Shown here piece by piece: positions 7,556-16,228 of a stretch of DNA of 64,000 nucleotides. The stretch comes from Sporomusaceae bacterium (GTDB taxonomy: Bacteria > Bacillota > Negativicutes > Sporomusales > UBA7701), in NCBI GenBank assembly GCA_031460455.1, contig JAVKTQ010000012.1:51832-115831 (forward strand), written 5' to 3'. Under the pieces are notes generated by a model that made no database searches, was not told the DNA's origin, and saw only the letters and a program-made list of their open reading frames with translations. Positions within the stretch are counted from its first letter, which is position 1, and the number at the start of each line of letters is the position of its first letter. A program made the position numbers and the translations under genes.

Positions 7556-9097
7556 CTAATCGGACACCATGTTGATGGTTGTCTGGTAGATTTCGTTCCA
7601 GGTGGTGACCATCGCGGCCGACGCCTCGTAAGCCTGCTGGTACTTGGTCATATAGGCCGTTTCCTCGTTGGTGGAGACGCCCGCGACCGAGGACCGGCTG
7701 TCGTCAAGGTAGGCGACGAGGTTGGCCTGCACGTCGCTTTGCCGCGAGGCGTAGGCGGCGGTCGTGCCGAGGGTGGCGATGATGGAGTTGTAGTAGTCCT
7801 CGGGCGAGCCGCTGGCGAACATGCGGGCGTCCTGGCAAATACTGAGCAGGTCGTCGCTGTTCTCGTTGTTGCCTTCCTCGCCGCCGGCGGACGAAGCCGC
7901 GATCGCGGCGAGGTCTTGCTCGATGTCTGCCGACAGCGAGATACTGGCGGCGGTTATATTGGCGTAGACCGCGTCGGTGGTGGCGCCGCTCGCCATCAGG
8001 TCGGCGGACGACAGGCCGTCGCAGGAGAAGAAGCGGATACCGGTCGTGGCGTCGGCGCCGTAGCCGGCGGCGTGGCCGCCGTAGTAGCTGCTGCCGTCCT
8101 TGTAGATGCCTTCGTTGAATGCTTTGGCGAATGTGCCGGCGAAGGTGTCGAGCTGCGCTGCGAAGTAAACGATCCCTTTGTATTCACCGTTCGTGCCGCT
8201 GCCGTCGCGGAGGTCGAGGTACGCCTTCAGCGAGCCGTTTTTGCCGGCCGCGAAGGCGTCGCCCGAGCCGGCCCAGCGGATGCCGTACATGCCGTACGCC
8301 GTACCGCCGCTGACGGTGTAGCACTCCAGTTGGCGGGCGTTGTCGCCGCTCACCAGGGCGATGCCGTTGACCGCCACTGTGTAGGCGGTTATTTCCGTGC
8401 CGTCGGCGGCTGTGCCGGTTTTGGTCTTGGTCACGGTCACGTCGGTCAGGGCGGAAAGCTTGTCGATCAACAGGTCGCGTTCGTCGCACAGCTCGTTGGC
8501 GGCGGCGCCGTTCGCGGTCGCCACGCCGATGCGGTGGTTGAGATCGGCGATCTGGCGGGCGTAGGAATTGATCTGGTCGACCGCGGTGTTGATTTCGGTG
8601 TTGATATCCTGCCTGAGTTCGCTGAGCTGGCTGGCGGCGTTGTTGAGGTATTCGCACACCGCCCGGCCCGTTTCGCGCACCACCGTCCGGGCCGATGTGC
8701 TGGCGGGGTCGCCGGACAGCGTTTCCAGCGCGTCGTAGAACTCGTCCATCGTGGTGTTGAACACATCGTCGCTTGATGAGGTGCCGAGAACTTCCTGCAG
8801 TTCTTCCAGATAACCCGCTTTTGTTTCCCAGGTGCTTAGGGCGCTGTTTTCCTGCCAGTATTTCTGGTCGAGGCGGAAGCTGCGGATGCGGTCGACGCTG
8901 GTGACCTCGGAGCCGGCGCCGACCGTGCTCTTGCTGCTGTAGACCGCGGCCGGGCCGACGGAGAGCTGGGTCGCTGTCTGGCGGGAATAGCCGCTGGTGT
9001 TGACGTTGCTGATATTATTGGTTGTCACCGACAGCCCGGCCTGGCTGCTTGACAGGCCGCGGTTGGCGATGCTCAGTCCTGCGAAGGTCGAAGACAT
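7556..9097 (-). CDS. flgK: Hook-filament junction protein FlgK (HAP1)
   Basis: This 513-residue first junction protein has the canonical N-terminal rod/hook motif (TTNNISNVNTSGYSRQ) and a long coiled coil around residues 150-200. Its C-terminal helix (EETAYMTKYQQAYEASAAMV, ending in an INMVSD-type tail) packs into the D0 layer. A second FlgK-like gene lies immediately upstream in the operon (9115-10593). This copy keeps the standard motif better, so I take it as the orthodox FlgK. Confidence 0.95.
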   Translation of the reverse strand: MSSTFAGLSIANRGLSSSQAGLSVTTNNISNVNTSGYSRQTATQLSVGPAAVYSSKSTVGAGSEVTSVDRIRSFRLDQKYWQENSALSTWETKAGYLEELQEVLGTSSSDDVFNTTMDEFYDALETLSGDPASTSARTVVRETGRAVCEYLNNAASQLSELRQDINTEINTAVDQINSYARQIADLNHRIGVATANGAAANELCDERDLLIDKLSALTDVTVTKTKTGTAADGTEITAYTVAVNGIALVSGDNARQLECYTVSGGTAYGMYGIRWAGSGDAFAAGKNGSLKAYLDLRDGSGTNGEYKGIVYFAAQLDTFAGTFAKAFNEGIYKDGSSYYGGHAAGYGADATTGIRFFSCDGLSSADLMASGATTDAVYANITAASISLSADIEQDLAAIAASSAGGEEGNNENSDDLLSICQDARMFASGSPEDYYNSIIATLGTTAAYASRQSDVQANLVAYLDDSRSSVAGVSTNEETAYMTKYQQAYEASAAMVTTWNEIYQTTINMVSD

Positions 9098-9114
9098 GCG
9101 GGCTACCTCCTTTA

Positions 9115-10593
9115 TTAGCCGAGTTCGCTGATCATTTCGCCGAGCAGCGAGTCGAGCGTGCTGAGCACTCTGGCTGCGGCGGTGTATGCCTGCTGGTACA
9201 TGAGCATGTTGGCCATCTCCTCGTCCATGGAAATGCTCATGGTCGCCAGCCGTTCATTGTCCACCTGGGTGGTGAGGGCCGACTGGGTGTCGTAGTTGGT
9301 CGCCACGTCGTCGCCGGTCGTTCCCAGCCAGGAGATGAGGTTTTCGTAAAAGTCGCCGATATCGACCGCTAGGCCGCCGTACTTGTAGCAGTCCTCGCCG
9401 GCCAGGGCGCAGATGGCGTCGGCGACGGTGTTGTCGCCGGAGGCGTCGCTGCCGGCGGCGGCTAGCTTGTCGGGGTCGTCGGCGATGGTGGGGTTGATCT
9501 GAATGTTGGTGATGCTTAGAGGCTTGCCGGAGTCGACGACGGTGAAGAAAGCCTCGCCTGCGTCGCCGTTCAGGTTGTAGCCGGCGCTGTGCAGTTCGTT
9601 TATTTCGATGGCCAGGGTGGTGACGAGGTCGTTGATGCCCTGACGGAGGTTGCTGATCGAGCTGGTGGCGCCGGCGGTGAAGTTATAGGGAAGGTCGGCC
9701 GCGGTTATCGCCGCGTAGCCCGTTTGGTCGGCGTCCTCCAGGTAGGCTTTGATGCTGCCGCCGGATATCTGCGTTTCGTAGCCGGAATCCGCCCAGGTTA
9801 TCTGCAGCGGGCTTGTTGTCCCGCCGTCGCCCGTCACCTCCAGGGTGTGGCAGGTGGCGCCGGTCACCATCGTCATGCCGCCGATGGATACCTTCACCGA
9901 GCCGTCTTTCTGCTCGGCGGCCGTTATGTTGGCCAGGGCGCTCATCTCGTCCAGCAGGGCGTCGCGCTGGTCGCGCAGGTAGCTGGCCTCGCCGCCGCTG
10001 ACTTCTTCGGCGACGATCCGGCTGTTCAGGTCGGCGATCTGGCTCGCCAGGTCGTTGAGGCTAGCTACCCCGTCCCTCACCCCGCTGACCGCGTCTGCCT
10101 GCAGCTGGCGGAGTTGGTTGTCGAGCGCGCTCAGGGCGCCCAGGAGGGAGGCGGCCGCCTCGGTGACCGACTGGCGCTCGGTGGCGCCGGCGGGGGTTTT
10201 GGCCAGTTCCTCCCAGGCGGTGAAGAAATCATCGACCATGCCCTGCAGGCCGTCGGTCGACGTTCCGTCCTCGGCGGCGAATTCGCTGATGATTTCCTGC
10301 ATGTATTCCAGGTCGCCGTTTTTGACCGACCAGTAGCCGGTTTTGGCGTTCTGCTGGCGGTAGGTGCTGTCGAGCAGTTGGTTGCGGGCCCGGTTGATCT
10401 CGGCCACGCTCACCCCCGACCCCACCGACGGGCCCACGAGCTGGTCGGTCGTTTTTTCGGCGGCGGCCACACGCACGCGCGACGCGCCGGTGGTGTTGAT
10501 GTTGGCGAGGTTGGCGCCGGTGGCCGTCAGGCCGGCCTGATTGACGTACATGCCGCTGTAGGCGATGCTGTAAGTGCCGAAGGTCGAGGTCAT
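9115..10593 (-). CDS. Second FlgK-like hook-associated protein
   Basis: This 492-residue FlgK paralogue is placed between flgE and the orthodox flgK, 17 bp from the latter. The layout is the same: an N-terminal rod/hook-like motif (here ATGANLANINTTGASRVR instead of NISNVNTSGYSR), a coiled coil around residues 150-200 (LNDLASQIADLNSRI), a variable middle and a C-terminal D0 helix (SISMDEEMANMLMYQQAYTA). The signature drift and intact frame suggest a diverged, functional duplicate. It might form an extra junction layer between hook and filament or an alternative adaptor. Its exact role is unknown. Confidence 0.9.
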   Translation of the reverse strand: MTSTFGTYSIAYSGMYVNQAGLTATGANLANINTTGASRVRVAAAEKTTDQLVGPSVGSGVSVAEINRARNQLLDSTYRQQNAKTGYWSVKNGDLEYMQEIISEFAAEDGTSTDGLQGMVDDFFTAWEELAKTPAGATERQSVTEAAASLLGALSALDNQLRQLQADAVSGVRDGVASLNDLASQIADLNSRIVAEEVSGGEASYLRDQRDALLDEMSALANITAAEQKDGSVKVSIGGMTMVTGATCHTLEVTGDGGTTSPLQITWADSGYETQISGGSIKAYLEDADQTGYAAITAADLPYNFTAGATSSISNLRQGINDLVTTLAIEINELHSAGYNLNGDAGEAFFTVVDSGKPLSITNIQINPTIADDPDKLAAAGSDASGDNTVADAICALAGEDCYKYGGLAVDIGDFYENLISWLGTTGDDVATNYDTQSALTTQVDNERLATMSISMDEEMANMLMYQQAYTAAARVLSTLDSLLGEMISELG

Positions 10594-10596
10594 GGC

Positions 10597-11955
10597 TTAC
10601 ACCATCTGGATGACGGACTGCAGCATCTCGTCGGCGGTGGATATGACTTTGCTGTTGGCCTGGTAGGCGCGCTGGCTGATCATCATTTCGCTGAATTGCT
10701 GGGCGAGGTCGACATTGGACATCTCCAGCGTGCCGGTGCTCAGCGCCCCCGAGCCGCCGCTGCCGGCGACGACGCCGCCCGTAAAGTTGCCCGAGTTGGC
10801 GGTCACGGCGTAAAGGCTGGCGCCGATCTTCTCCAGGCCTTCCGGATTTGTGAACACCGCCAGGGCGATCATGCCCAGCGGCTGGGTCTGGCTGTTGCTG
10901 TAAGTGCCGATGATCGTGCCGTCCGAGGAGATGCTGATGCCCTGGAGTTCGCCGGCCGCGTAGCCGTCGTCGGCGGTGCCGGTGACGGCGGCCGTGGTCG
11001 TGGTGGTGTTCTGGAGGATGTTGTTCAGGTCCATGTCGACGGTGAAGGCGGCGGTGCCGAGAGAGGCGGCCGGGGTCAGCGTAAGGGTCGGGTCGGTGTC
11101 GAATGTGTAGGTGGTGGCGCCGCTGGTGACGGTGCTGACCATCTGGCCGCTGCTGTCGAAGGCGACGTAGCCGCTGGCGGGGCTGACCGTCAGGTCGTCG
11201 GAGGTTATCGAGTAATACCAGCTGGTCGTATTTGTGGCGGTGTCGACATAGCACTTCTTCCAGTTGATCTTGATGCTGTGCTCGTTGCCGAGGGCGTCGT
11301 AGATGTTGTCGACCGTCGTCGTGCTGTCGTAGGTCGTGACGGCGCCGATCGTCTGCAGTGCGGTGCCGGAGGCCGTGGCCGAGGTGTCGAGGTTGCCGCT
11401 GAGCGTCAGGCCGGTTGTGGCTTTGGCGGCGATGACTTTTTTATTGCCGTTGTAGCTGTCGGAGTAGAGGTTGATCGCCTCGACGGCCTTGCTGGTGTTG
11501 TAGACGTAATCGCCGCTCGCGGCGTCGACGTCGTAATCCTGCCAGCCGCAGACTTTATAGCCGTTGACGGTAAGATTGCCGCCCTCGTCGACGCTGAAAT
11601 TGCCGGCGCGGGTGAACTGGTACTGCCCCGACGAGCCGCCGCTGACGATGAAGAACCCGCTGCCGCTGATCGAGCAGTCGGTGTCGACGCCGGTGGACTG
11701 GGTGCTGCCGGTCGTCATGATGGTGTCGGTGCTGGAGACGCCGACGCCCAGGCCGAGCTGGATGGCGTTGGTGCCGCCCTTGTTTCCGCTGGCGCCGGTG
11801 GCGCCGCTAAGCGTCTGGCTGAGCACGTCGCTGAAGCTGACCCGCTGCTGTTTGAAACCGGTGGTGTTGACGTTGGAAATATTGTTGGCGATAACGTTGA
11901 GGCCGGTCTGCTGTGATTTCAGGCCCGAAACCGCCGAGAAGAACGCGGACATCAT
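10597..11955 (-). CDS. flgE: Flagellar hook protein FlgE
   Basis: This is the 452-residue hook subunit (451 if the second ATG is used). The N-terminus carries the rod/hook signature (NVIANNISNVNTTGFKQQR), followed by the SGSGFFIVSGG block of FlgE/FlgF/FlgG proteins. The C-terminal domain ends in the family helix (FSEMMISQRAYQANSKVIST). It is second in the operon after flgD, which encodes its assembly scaffold, and only 3 bp before the second flgK. Secretion is by the flagellar export apparatus. Confidence 0.96.
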   Translation of the reverse strand: MMSAFFSAVSGLKSQQTGLNVIANNISNVNTTGFKQQRVSFSDVLSQTLSGATGASGNKGGTNAIQLGLGVGVSSTDTIMTTGSTQSTGVDTDCSISGSGFFIVSGGSSGQYQFTRAGNFSVDEGGNLTVNGYKVCGWQDYDVDAASGDYVYNTSKAVEAINLYSDSYNGNKKVIAAKATTGLTLSGNLDTSATASGTALQTIGAVTTYDSTTTVDNIYDALGNEHSIKINWKKCYVDTATNTTSWYYSITSDDLTVSPASGYVAFDSSGQMVSTVTSGATTYTFDTDPTLTLTPAASLGTAAFTVDMDLNNILQNTTTTTAAVTGTADDGYAAGELQGISISSDGTIIGTYSNSQTQPLGMIALAVFTNPEGLEKIGASLYAVTANSGNFTGGVVAGSGGSGALSTGTLEMSNVDLAQQFSEMMISQRAYQANSKVISTADEMLQSVIQMV

Positions 11956-12056
11956 GATGGTATTCCTCCTGATACACTATTTCGTCTGTCGGTCGGAAAT
12001 AGTCGTCAGCCTCTCCGCGCGGGGTCCGGCTGAGCGGTGTGCGGTATTTCCCGGCG

Positions 12057-12485
12057 TTACGCCGTGGCGCTGTCCGTGGCGGCGGCGCCGACTTCGTAGA
12101 CCGCCGAGAGCTCCACGGAGGCGCCGTTCACGACAACATAGGTGGCGCCATTGGAGGTCATCACCGAAGTGACCGTGCCGGTGGCGGTCGATGTGTCGCC
12201 GGCCGCATCGGTGACGGTGTAGGCGACCTCCCGGCCGATCATGCTGAAGGCGGAAGTGTTGTTGATCGCCGCGCTAATCTCGTTCATCTGCGACAGGGTG
12301 CTGAGCTGGGCCATTTGGCTGATGTATTCAGTGCTGCTGACCGATTCGGTGGGGTCTTGGTACTTCAGTTCCGCTGACAGGATTGTCAGGAACGAATCGT
12401 AGTCGAGGGCGTTATTGCTGGATTCGCTTGTTGTACCGGCGGTCGTCGCGGCCGAGTTGAGCAGGCTGGAAATCGCTGTGCTCAT
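12057..12485 (-). CDS. flgD: Hook assembly scaffold FlgD (short form)
   Basis: This 142-residue hook cap is the first gene of the minus-strand operon. The N-terminal FlgD signature is clear (LDYDSFLTILSAELKYQDPTE followed by STEYISQMAQLSTL). A short region with VGREVAYTVTD-like sequence and a Val/Thr-rich end follows. Proteobacterial FlgD is usually about 220 residues because of FLG and Tudor-like domains; this form keeps the export/cap segment and a reduced C-terminal part, as in several Firmicutes. It is preceded by an AGGAGG-like site and by regulatory site 4, 50 bp upstream. Confidence 0.93.
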   Translation of the reverse strand: MSTAISSLLNSAATTAGTTSESSNNALDYDSFLTILSAELKYQDPTESVSSTEYISQMAQLSTLSQMNEISAAINNTSAFSMIGREVAYTVTDAAGDTSTATGTVTSVMTSNGATYVVVNGASVELSAVYEVGAAATDSATA

Positions 12486-12843
12486 GCTGTAAATCCTCCC
12501 TATTGCTTTGAGTGACTCTTCGTCATCCTTGCTTTCGCGGCGGAATGTTAAGTTTTTGTTTAGTAAAGGGCTCAGGGGTGGAGTTGGCGAAAAAAAAGAA
12601 GCTCTCTGAGGAAGCTTCCAGGGGAACTGCCGTTTATTTGCTAAGCGACTGTACTTCTTAGAGGCCTTGTCAACGGGGTGATAATGGGATTGAAGAGAAT
12701 CCCGATGGAATCTTTGTTTTGCCGAGGGCCAACCGGGATTGCGGTTGCTATATTTGTCGCAGAATGTCTTTTTTGCAGGAGCTTTCGTCCATTATACAGA
12801 AAACATGGTAAATACGACAATTCGCTTGGGATGTGACGCGCCG
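12486..12843. other. Intergenic region between flgD and the acyl cluster
   Basis: This divergent gap holds site 4 (12535-12562) and, at 12593-12618, a hairpin whose minus-strand reading (GAAGCT/AGCTTC stem) runs into eight T residues. It looks like a minus-strand terminator although no minus-strand gene precedes it. A second hairpin (GGGATT/AATCCC) is at 12684-12701. The remaining 12702-12843 holds no convincing gene. The KAS III frame is open back to a TTG at 12739, but that part resembles no family sequence. Confidence 0.55.
12535..12562 (-). promoter_or_regulatory. Site 4 of the TAAACA-N5-TTAACA-N8-CGA motif, upstream of flgD
   Basis: On the minus strand TAAACA occupies 12562-12557, TTAACA 12551-12546 and CGA 12537-12535. 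This repeats the exact spacing of the three plus-strand copies and points toward flgD, 50 bp away. Its presence before both flagellar transcripts is the main reason to propose a regulon. Confidence 0.65.
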
Positions 12844-13860
12844 ATGTTCTCCGCAGGTTTGAAGGCCGCAATAGCCGGAATAGGCATATACCTCCCGGAC
12901 AAGGTTGTTACGAACGATGACCTGGCGGCGCGGGTGGATACCTCCGACGCCTGGATCCGGGAACGGACCGGCATCAGGGAACGGCGGATCGCCGCGGATA
13001 CCCAGGCGGCTTCGGATCTCGGCACGATTGCCGCCGCCAGGGCGATCGAGGATGCCGGGGTCGCGGCGGGGGAAATCGATCTCGTCATTGTCGCTACGGC
13101 GACTGCCGATATGCAGTTTCCCGCCACCGCCTGCATCATCCAGAATAATCTCCGGCTCGAAAATGCCGCCGCCTTCGATCTGACGGCCGGCTGTACGGGC
13201 TTTATTTACGCGCTGGCGGTGGGCAGCCAGTTTATCGGAACAGGCCTTTATCGCACCGTGCTGGTGATCGGCGCCGAGGTATTATCGAAAGTCACCGACT
13301 GGACGGACCGCGAAACCTGCATTCTGCTTGCCGATGGGGCCGGGGCCGTCGTTTTGCGGCCCGCTCAGCCGGGGTACGGCCTTTTGGCGGTAAAACTCGG
13401 GGCCGACGGTTCGGGCGGCAGACATCTGCTGCTGCCGGCCGGCGGGTCGCGGCTGCCGCATACGCCGCATACGCTGGCCGCAAAGCTTGATAAGCTTCAT
13501 ATGGATGGCCAGGAGGTCTTCCGTTTTGCGATGAGGGCGCTCCCGGAGGCTACGCTGCAGGCGCTGGCCGCCGCAGGCATCCCCAAGGAAGAGGTCGCTC
13601 TCGTCGTTCCCCACCAGGCGAACGGGCGCATCATCGAGGCGGCGGCCAGGAGAATGGACGTGCCGATGGAAAAGTTCATGATCAATCTGGACCGATACGG
13701 CAACACGTCGTCGGCGTCCGTGCCGATCGCTCTCCACGAGGCGCTGGAAACCGGCCGCCTGAAGGACGGCGATATCGTGGCTCTGACCGCTTTCGGCGCC
13801 GGACTGACCTGGGGGTCGGCGATCCTCCGCTGGCAAAGTCGGGCCGGACGCGTTAGCTGA
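12844..13860 (+). CDS. KAS III-type 3-oxoacyl-ACP synthase (first copy)
   Basis: This is a FabH-family condensing enzyme, 338 residues from the ATG at 12844, which places KAAIAGIGIYLPDKVV at the expected distance from the start. ATG 12805 is an alternative. The catalytic triad is complete: C117 in AGCTGF, H257 in VPHQAN and N287 in YGNTSSAS. FabH enzymes condense an acyl-CoA with malonyl-ACP. Here the gene sits with ACPs, GNAT-like proteins and a second KAS III rather than with other fatty-acid genes, so a dedicated priming or acyl-transfer role is more likely than housekeeping. About 18 bp separate it from the next gene. Confidence 0.92.
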   Translation: MFSAGLKAAIAGIGIYLPDKVVTNDDLAARVDTSDAWIRERTGIRERRIAADTQAASDLGTIAAARAIEDAGVAAGEIDLVIVATATADMQFPATACIIQNNLRLENAAAFDLTAGCTGFIYALAVGSQFIGTGLYRTVLVIGAEVLSKVTDWTDRETCILLADGAGAVVLRPAQPGYGLLAVKLGADGSGGRHLLLPAGGSRLPHTPHTLAAKLDKLHMDGQEVFRFAMRALPEATLQALAAAGIPKEEVALVVPHQANGRIIEAAARRMDVPMEKFMINLDRYGNTSSASVPIALHEALETGRLKDGDIVALTAFGAGLTWGSAILRWQSRAGRVS

Positions 13861-13878
13861 GAGAGGGGAGGGTGCGAT

Positions 13879-14889
13879 ATGTCCGAACCATCGTTTAACC
13901 TTGTGAAGATTGACGAGCTAAACGCCGGTCTTGTCGGCGAAGTTTTCCGCGCGGCGTACGGCGAAGCCTTCCCGGTGAAATATGTTTACCGGCCGGAAGC
14001 GGTTCTGGAGGAAATCCGCCACAACCGGCTGGCGGCCTTATTGGCCGTCGATGAGGGCAACAGAGCCGCCGGTTATGTTTCCGTTTTTAAAAGCGCCCCC
14101 AACCCGCGTCTCTGGGAAGCGGGCAATCTTGTCGTCGTTCCCGCCTACAGGCAGACGGATGTCAGCATGCTGCTGGCGGCGACCTACACGGACGGCGCTC
14201 TCTTTGCGAAGGCCGCGAGCGACGGACTGTTCGGCGAATCGGTGTGTTGCCATTATTTTACCCAGGTGAGCAGCATCAAGGCCGGCCACGCCGATTTCTC
14301 CCTCGAGCTTGACCAGCTCGACGGGCCGAGCTTTAAGGACAACCGGACAGGCAGCGCCCGGGTGTCGTGCGTGCTTAATTTCAAGGAATATTCTTCGCCG
14401 ACCGGTCCTGTTTATCTGCCGCCGGTGTACGAGCGCTTTATCAGACAACTGGCCCTGCCGCTGGACCCCCGGAATTTCCTCACAGCGACGGCGCCGCTGC
14501 CGACGGGTACGCTTACCCGACATGAAGACCGCTATTACGAATCAGCCCAGACCTGGAAGGTAGCCGTCGGCGAGATCGGCGCCGATTGGGCGAAGTTCAC
14601 GGCCGGGCTGCTGGCCGAGGCGAGACGGCGCGGCGCAATCAGTCTGCAGGTCACGCTGAATACGGCCTGCCCCGGGATCGGCGCCGCTGTGGAAATACTG
14701 CGGTCTCAGGGCTTCTTTTTCGGCGGCCTCGCCCCCCGCTGGTTCGGCAGCGACGGTCTGCTGATGCAGCAGGTGCTGGGCATCGATACCGAGTACGAGC
14801 ACATCAGGCTTTATTCCCCGACCGCCAAAGAACTGCTTGCCTATATTCAGGCTGACCGGGCATCTCTACTGGCTGGGGCAGGAAACTGA
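13879..14889 (+). CDS. GNAT-like protein of the acyl cluster, paralogue 1
   Basis: I do not recognise a named family for this 336-residue protein. It has a start-proximal block (VFRAAYGEAFPVKYVYRPE) followed by an acetyltransferase-like strand pair and a helix entry (NLVVVPAYRQTDVSML). The C-terminal signature GFFFGGLAPRWFGSDG is shared with the genes at 15218 and 18660. The arrangement suggests two GNAT-type lobes. In this neighbourhood it is plausibly an acyl transferase that uses the adjacent ACPs. A GGGAGG precedes the ATG, and an ACP gene follows after 49 bp. Function is inferred only from fold resemblance and context. Confidence 0.75.
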   Translation: MSEPSFNLVKIDELNAGLVGEVFRAAYGEAFPVKYVYRPEAVLEEIRHNRLAALLAVDEGNRAAGYVSVFKSAPNPRLWEAGNLVVVPAYRQTDVSMLLAATYTDGALFAKAASDGLFGESVCCHYFTQVSSIKAGHADFSLELDQLDGPSFKDNRTGSARVSCVLNFKEYSSPTGPVYLPPVYERFIRQLALPLDPRNFLTATAPLPTGTLTRHEDRYYESAQTWKVAVGEIGADWAKFTAGLLAEARRRGAISLQVTLNTACPGIGAAVEILRSQGFFFGGLAPRWFGSDGLLMQQVLGIDTEYEHIRLYSPTAKELLAYIQADRASLLAGAGN

Positions 14890-14938
14890 AGCCTGCGGCT
14901 TCGACCTGTTTCAATATAAAACTAAGGAGGAATTACCT

Positions 14939-15181
14939 ATGTCGACAATCGAGAAGCTGAATCAAGTTATCCTTAAATTGCGGAAGAAAAACATCACCGC
15001 GGACATGCTGACCCCCGAAGCCCGTTTCCAGCAGGACCTGGGTTTCGACTCCCAGGACCAGACCGAACTGCTGGTCTTGGCGGAAGACGCCTTCAAGATT
15101 TCCATGGAGCTGTCGGATGTTAAAGATTTGACCACCATCGCCGCCGCCGTGGCGTACATCGACAAAAAGCTCGCGAAGTAG
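14939..15181 (+). CDS. Acyl carrier protein (first copy)
   Basis: This 80-residue carrier protein has the phosphopantetheine attachment motif DLGFDSQD, with S38 as the expected modified Ser, on an acidic helical scaffold. It starts at ATG 14939 with AAGGAGG 7-8 nt upstream; the frame is open upstream but overlaps the preceding gene. It sits between two GNAT-like paralogues and near two KAS III genes, which suggests a pathway-specific ACP rather than the fatty-acid ACP. The hydrophobic face LLVLAEDAFKI is typical of the recognition helix. Confidence 0.93.
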   Translation: MSTIEKLNQVILKLRKKNITADMLTPEARFQQDLGFDSQDQTELLVLAEDAFKISMELSDVKDLTTIAAAVAYIDKKLAK

Positions 15182-15217
15182 GCACTTTGCAAAAAACCGG
15201 AGATGGAGGCGGGGTAC

Positions 15218-16228
15218 GTGTCTGACGAACAGTTTCGCCTGGTCCCTGTCGGCCCGGATAACGCCGCCCTTGTCGGGGCGGTTTTCCGGGCGGTTTATGG
15301 CGAGGATTACGTCGACTCAGCCGTCTACCGGCCGGAATGCTTGCTGCAAAAAATCGCCCAAGGTCGGCTGGCCGGCCTGCTTGCCTTTGATTCCGCAGGC
15401 CGGCCGGCGGGCTATGCCGCCTTGGGGCCCACCGCGCCCAACCCTTTCCTCTGGGAGGAGAAAGGGTTGATTGTCGTTCCCGCGTACAACAAAACAGACG
15501 CCGGAACCATGCTTGCCTGCTATTTCGGTGATCCGGCGGTATGGCCGGCGGGCGTCGCCGGTGTTTTCGCCTCGACGGTCTGCCATCATTATTTTTCCCA
15601 GGTAATCTGCGCCAAGGCCGGCTGGATTGCGTCGGCCATCCAGCTGGATCTTTTTGACGCCGCCATTCTTCACGACCGGCCGGCAGATATCGACCGCATT
15701 TCTTGCGCCCTTTTCTTCAGCCTGATGCCGCCCGCCGGCGGCCGTTCATATTGGCCGGCCGCTTATCGCGCGGTACTGTCGGCGCTGGCCGCCGCCAGGC
15801 ACGAACCCCAGGGCGAACTATCGACCGAACCGCTGCCCGCCGCTGCGGCGACAGCGCTGGAGATTATACCGGTTACTGCTTCGCGCAGCATGAAGGTCAA
15901 TGTATTGCGCGTCGGCGGCGACTGGGCCGCCGTGGCCGACAGGCTGGTGGACGAAGCCCGGCGCCGGCGGCTGCTATCTGTCCAGCTTTTTATCGACACT
16001 TCCTGCCCCGCCATCGGCGAGGCTGTTGAGATATTGCGCACCCGCGGGTTTTTCTTCGGCGGGCTCGCGCCGCGCTGGTTCGGCAGCGACGGCCTGCTGA
16101 TGCAGCAGGTGTTCGCCGACACGCGCTATGATCTGATAAAACTCTATACAGATACTGCCAAAAATCTGCTCGCTTTTATCCGCGCCGACCGCCAGGCGGT
16201 CGGACAAGAAACGGGGGCGACAACATGA
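15218..16228 (+). CDS. GNAT-like protein of the acyl cluster, paralogue 2
   Basis: This is the second member of the three-gene family. I place the start at GTG 15218 because GGAGG lies 8 nt upstream. The product is then 336 residues, the same length as paralogue 1, and its N-terminus aligns (SDEQFRLVPVG with SEPSFNLVKID). An in-frame ATG at 15203 would overlap the ribosome site. It shares VFRAVYGEDYV and the C-terminal GFFFGGLAPRWFGSDG signature. Its stop overlaps the start of the second KAS III gene by 4 nt (ATGA), indicating translational coupling. Substrate unknown. Confidence 0.75.
   Translation: MSDEQFRLVPVGPDNAALVGAVFRAVYGEDYVDSAVYRPECLLQKIAQGRLAGLLAFDSAGRPAGYAALGPTAPNPFLWEEKGLIVVPAYNKTDAGTMLACYFGDPAVWPAGVAGVFASTVCHHYFSQVICAKAGWIASAIQLDLFDAAILHDRPADIDRISCALFFSLMPPAGGRSYWPAAYRAVLSALAAARHEPQGELSTEPLPAAAATALEIIPVTASRSMKVNVLRVGGDWAAVADRLVDEARRRRLLSVQLFIDTSCPAIGEAVEILRTRGFFFGGLAPRWFGSDGLLMQQVFADTRYDLIKLYTDTAKNLLAFIRADRQAVGQETGATT

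Noticed and set aside
6336..7559. Long plus-strand open frame opposite flgL and fliD (407 residues)
   Set aside because: It is the antisense shadow of flgL; the sequence is Gly/Val/Asp-rich without family likeness, an artefact of high GC. The same applies to the 775-residue frame at 9589-11916 opposite flgK2/flgE and to many other long antisense frames.
12641..12871. Minus-strand open frame of 76 residues upstream of the acyl cluster
   Set aside because: No ribosome site or family likeness, and it overlaps the start of the KAS III gene.
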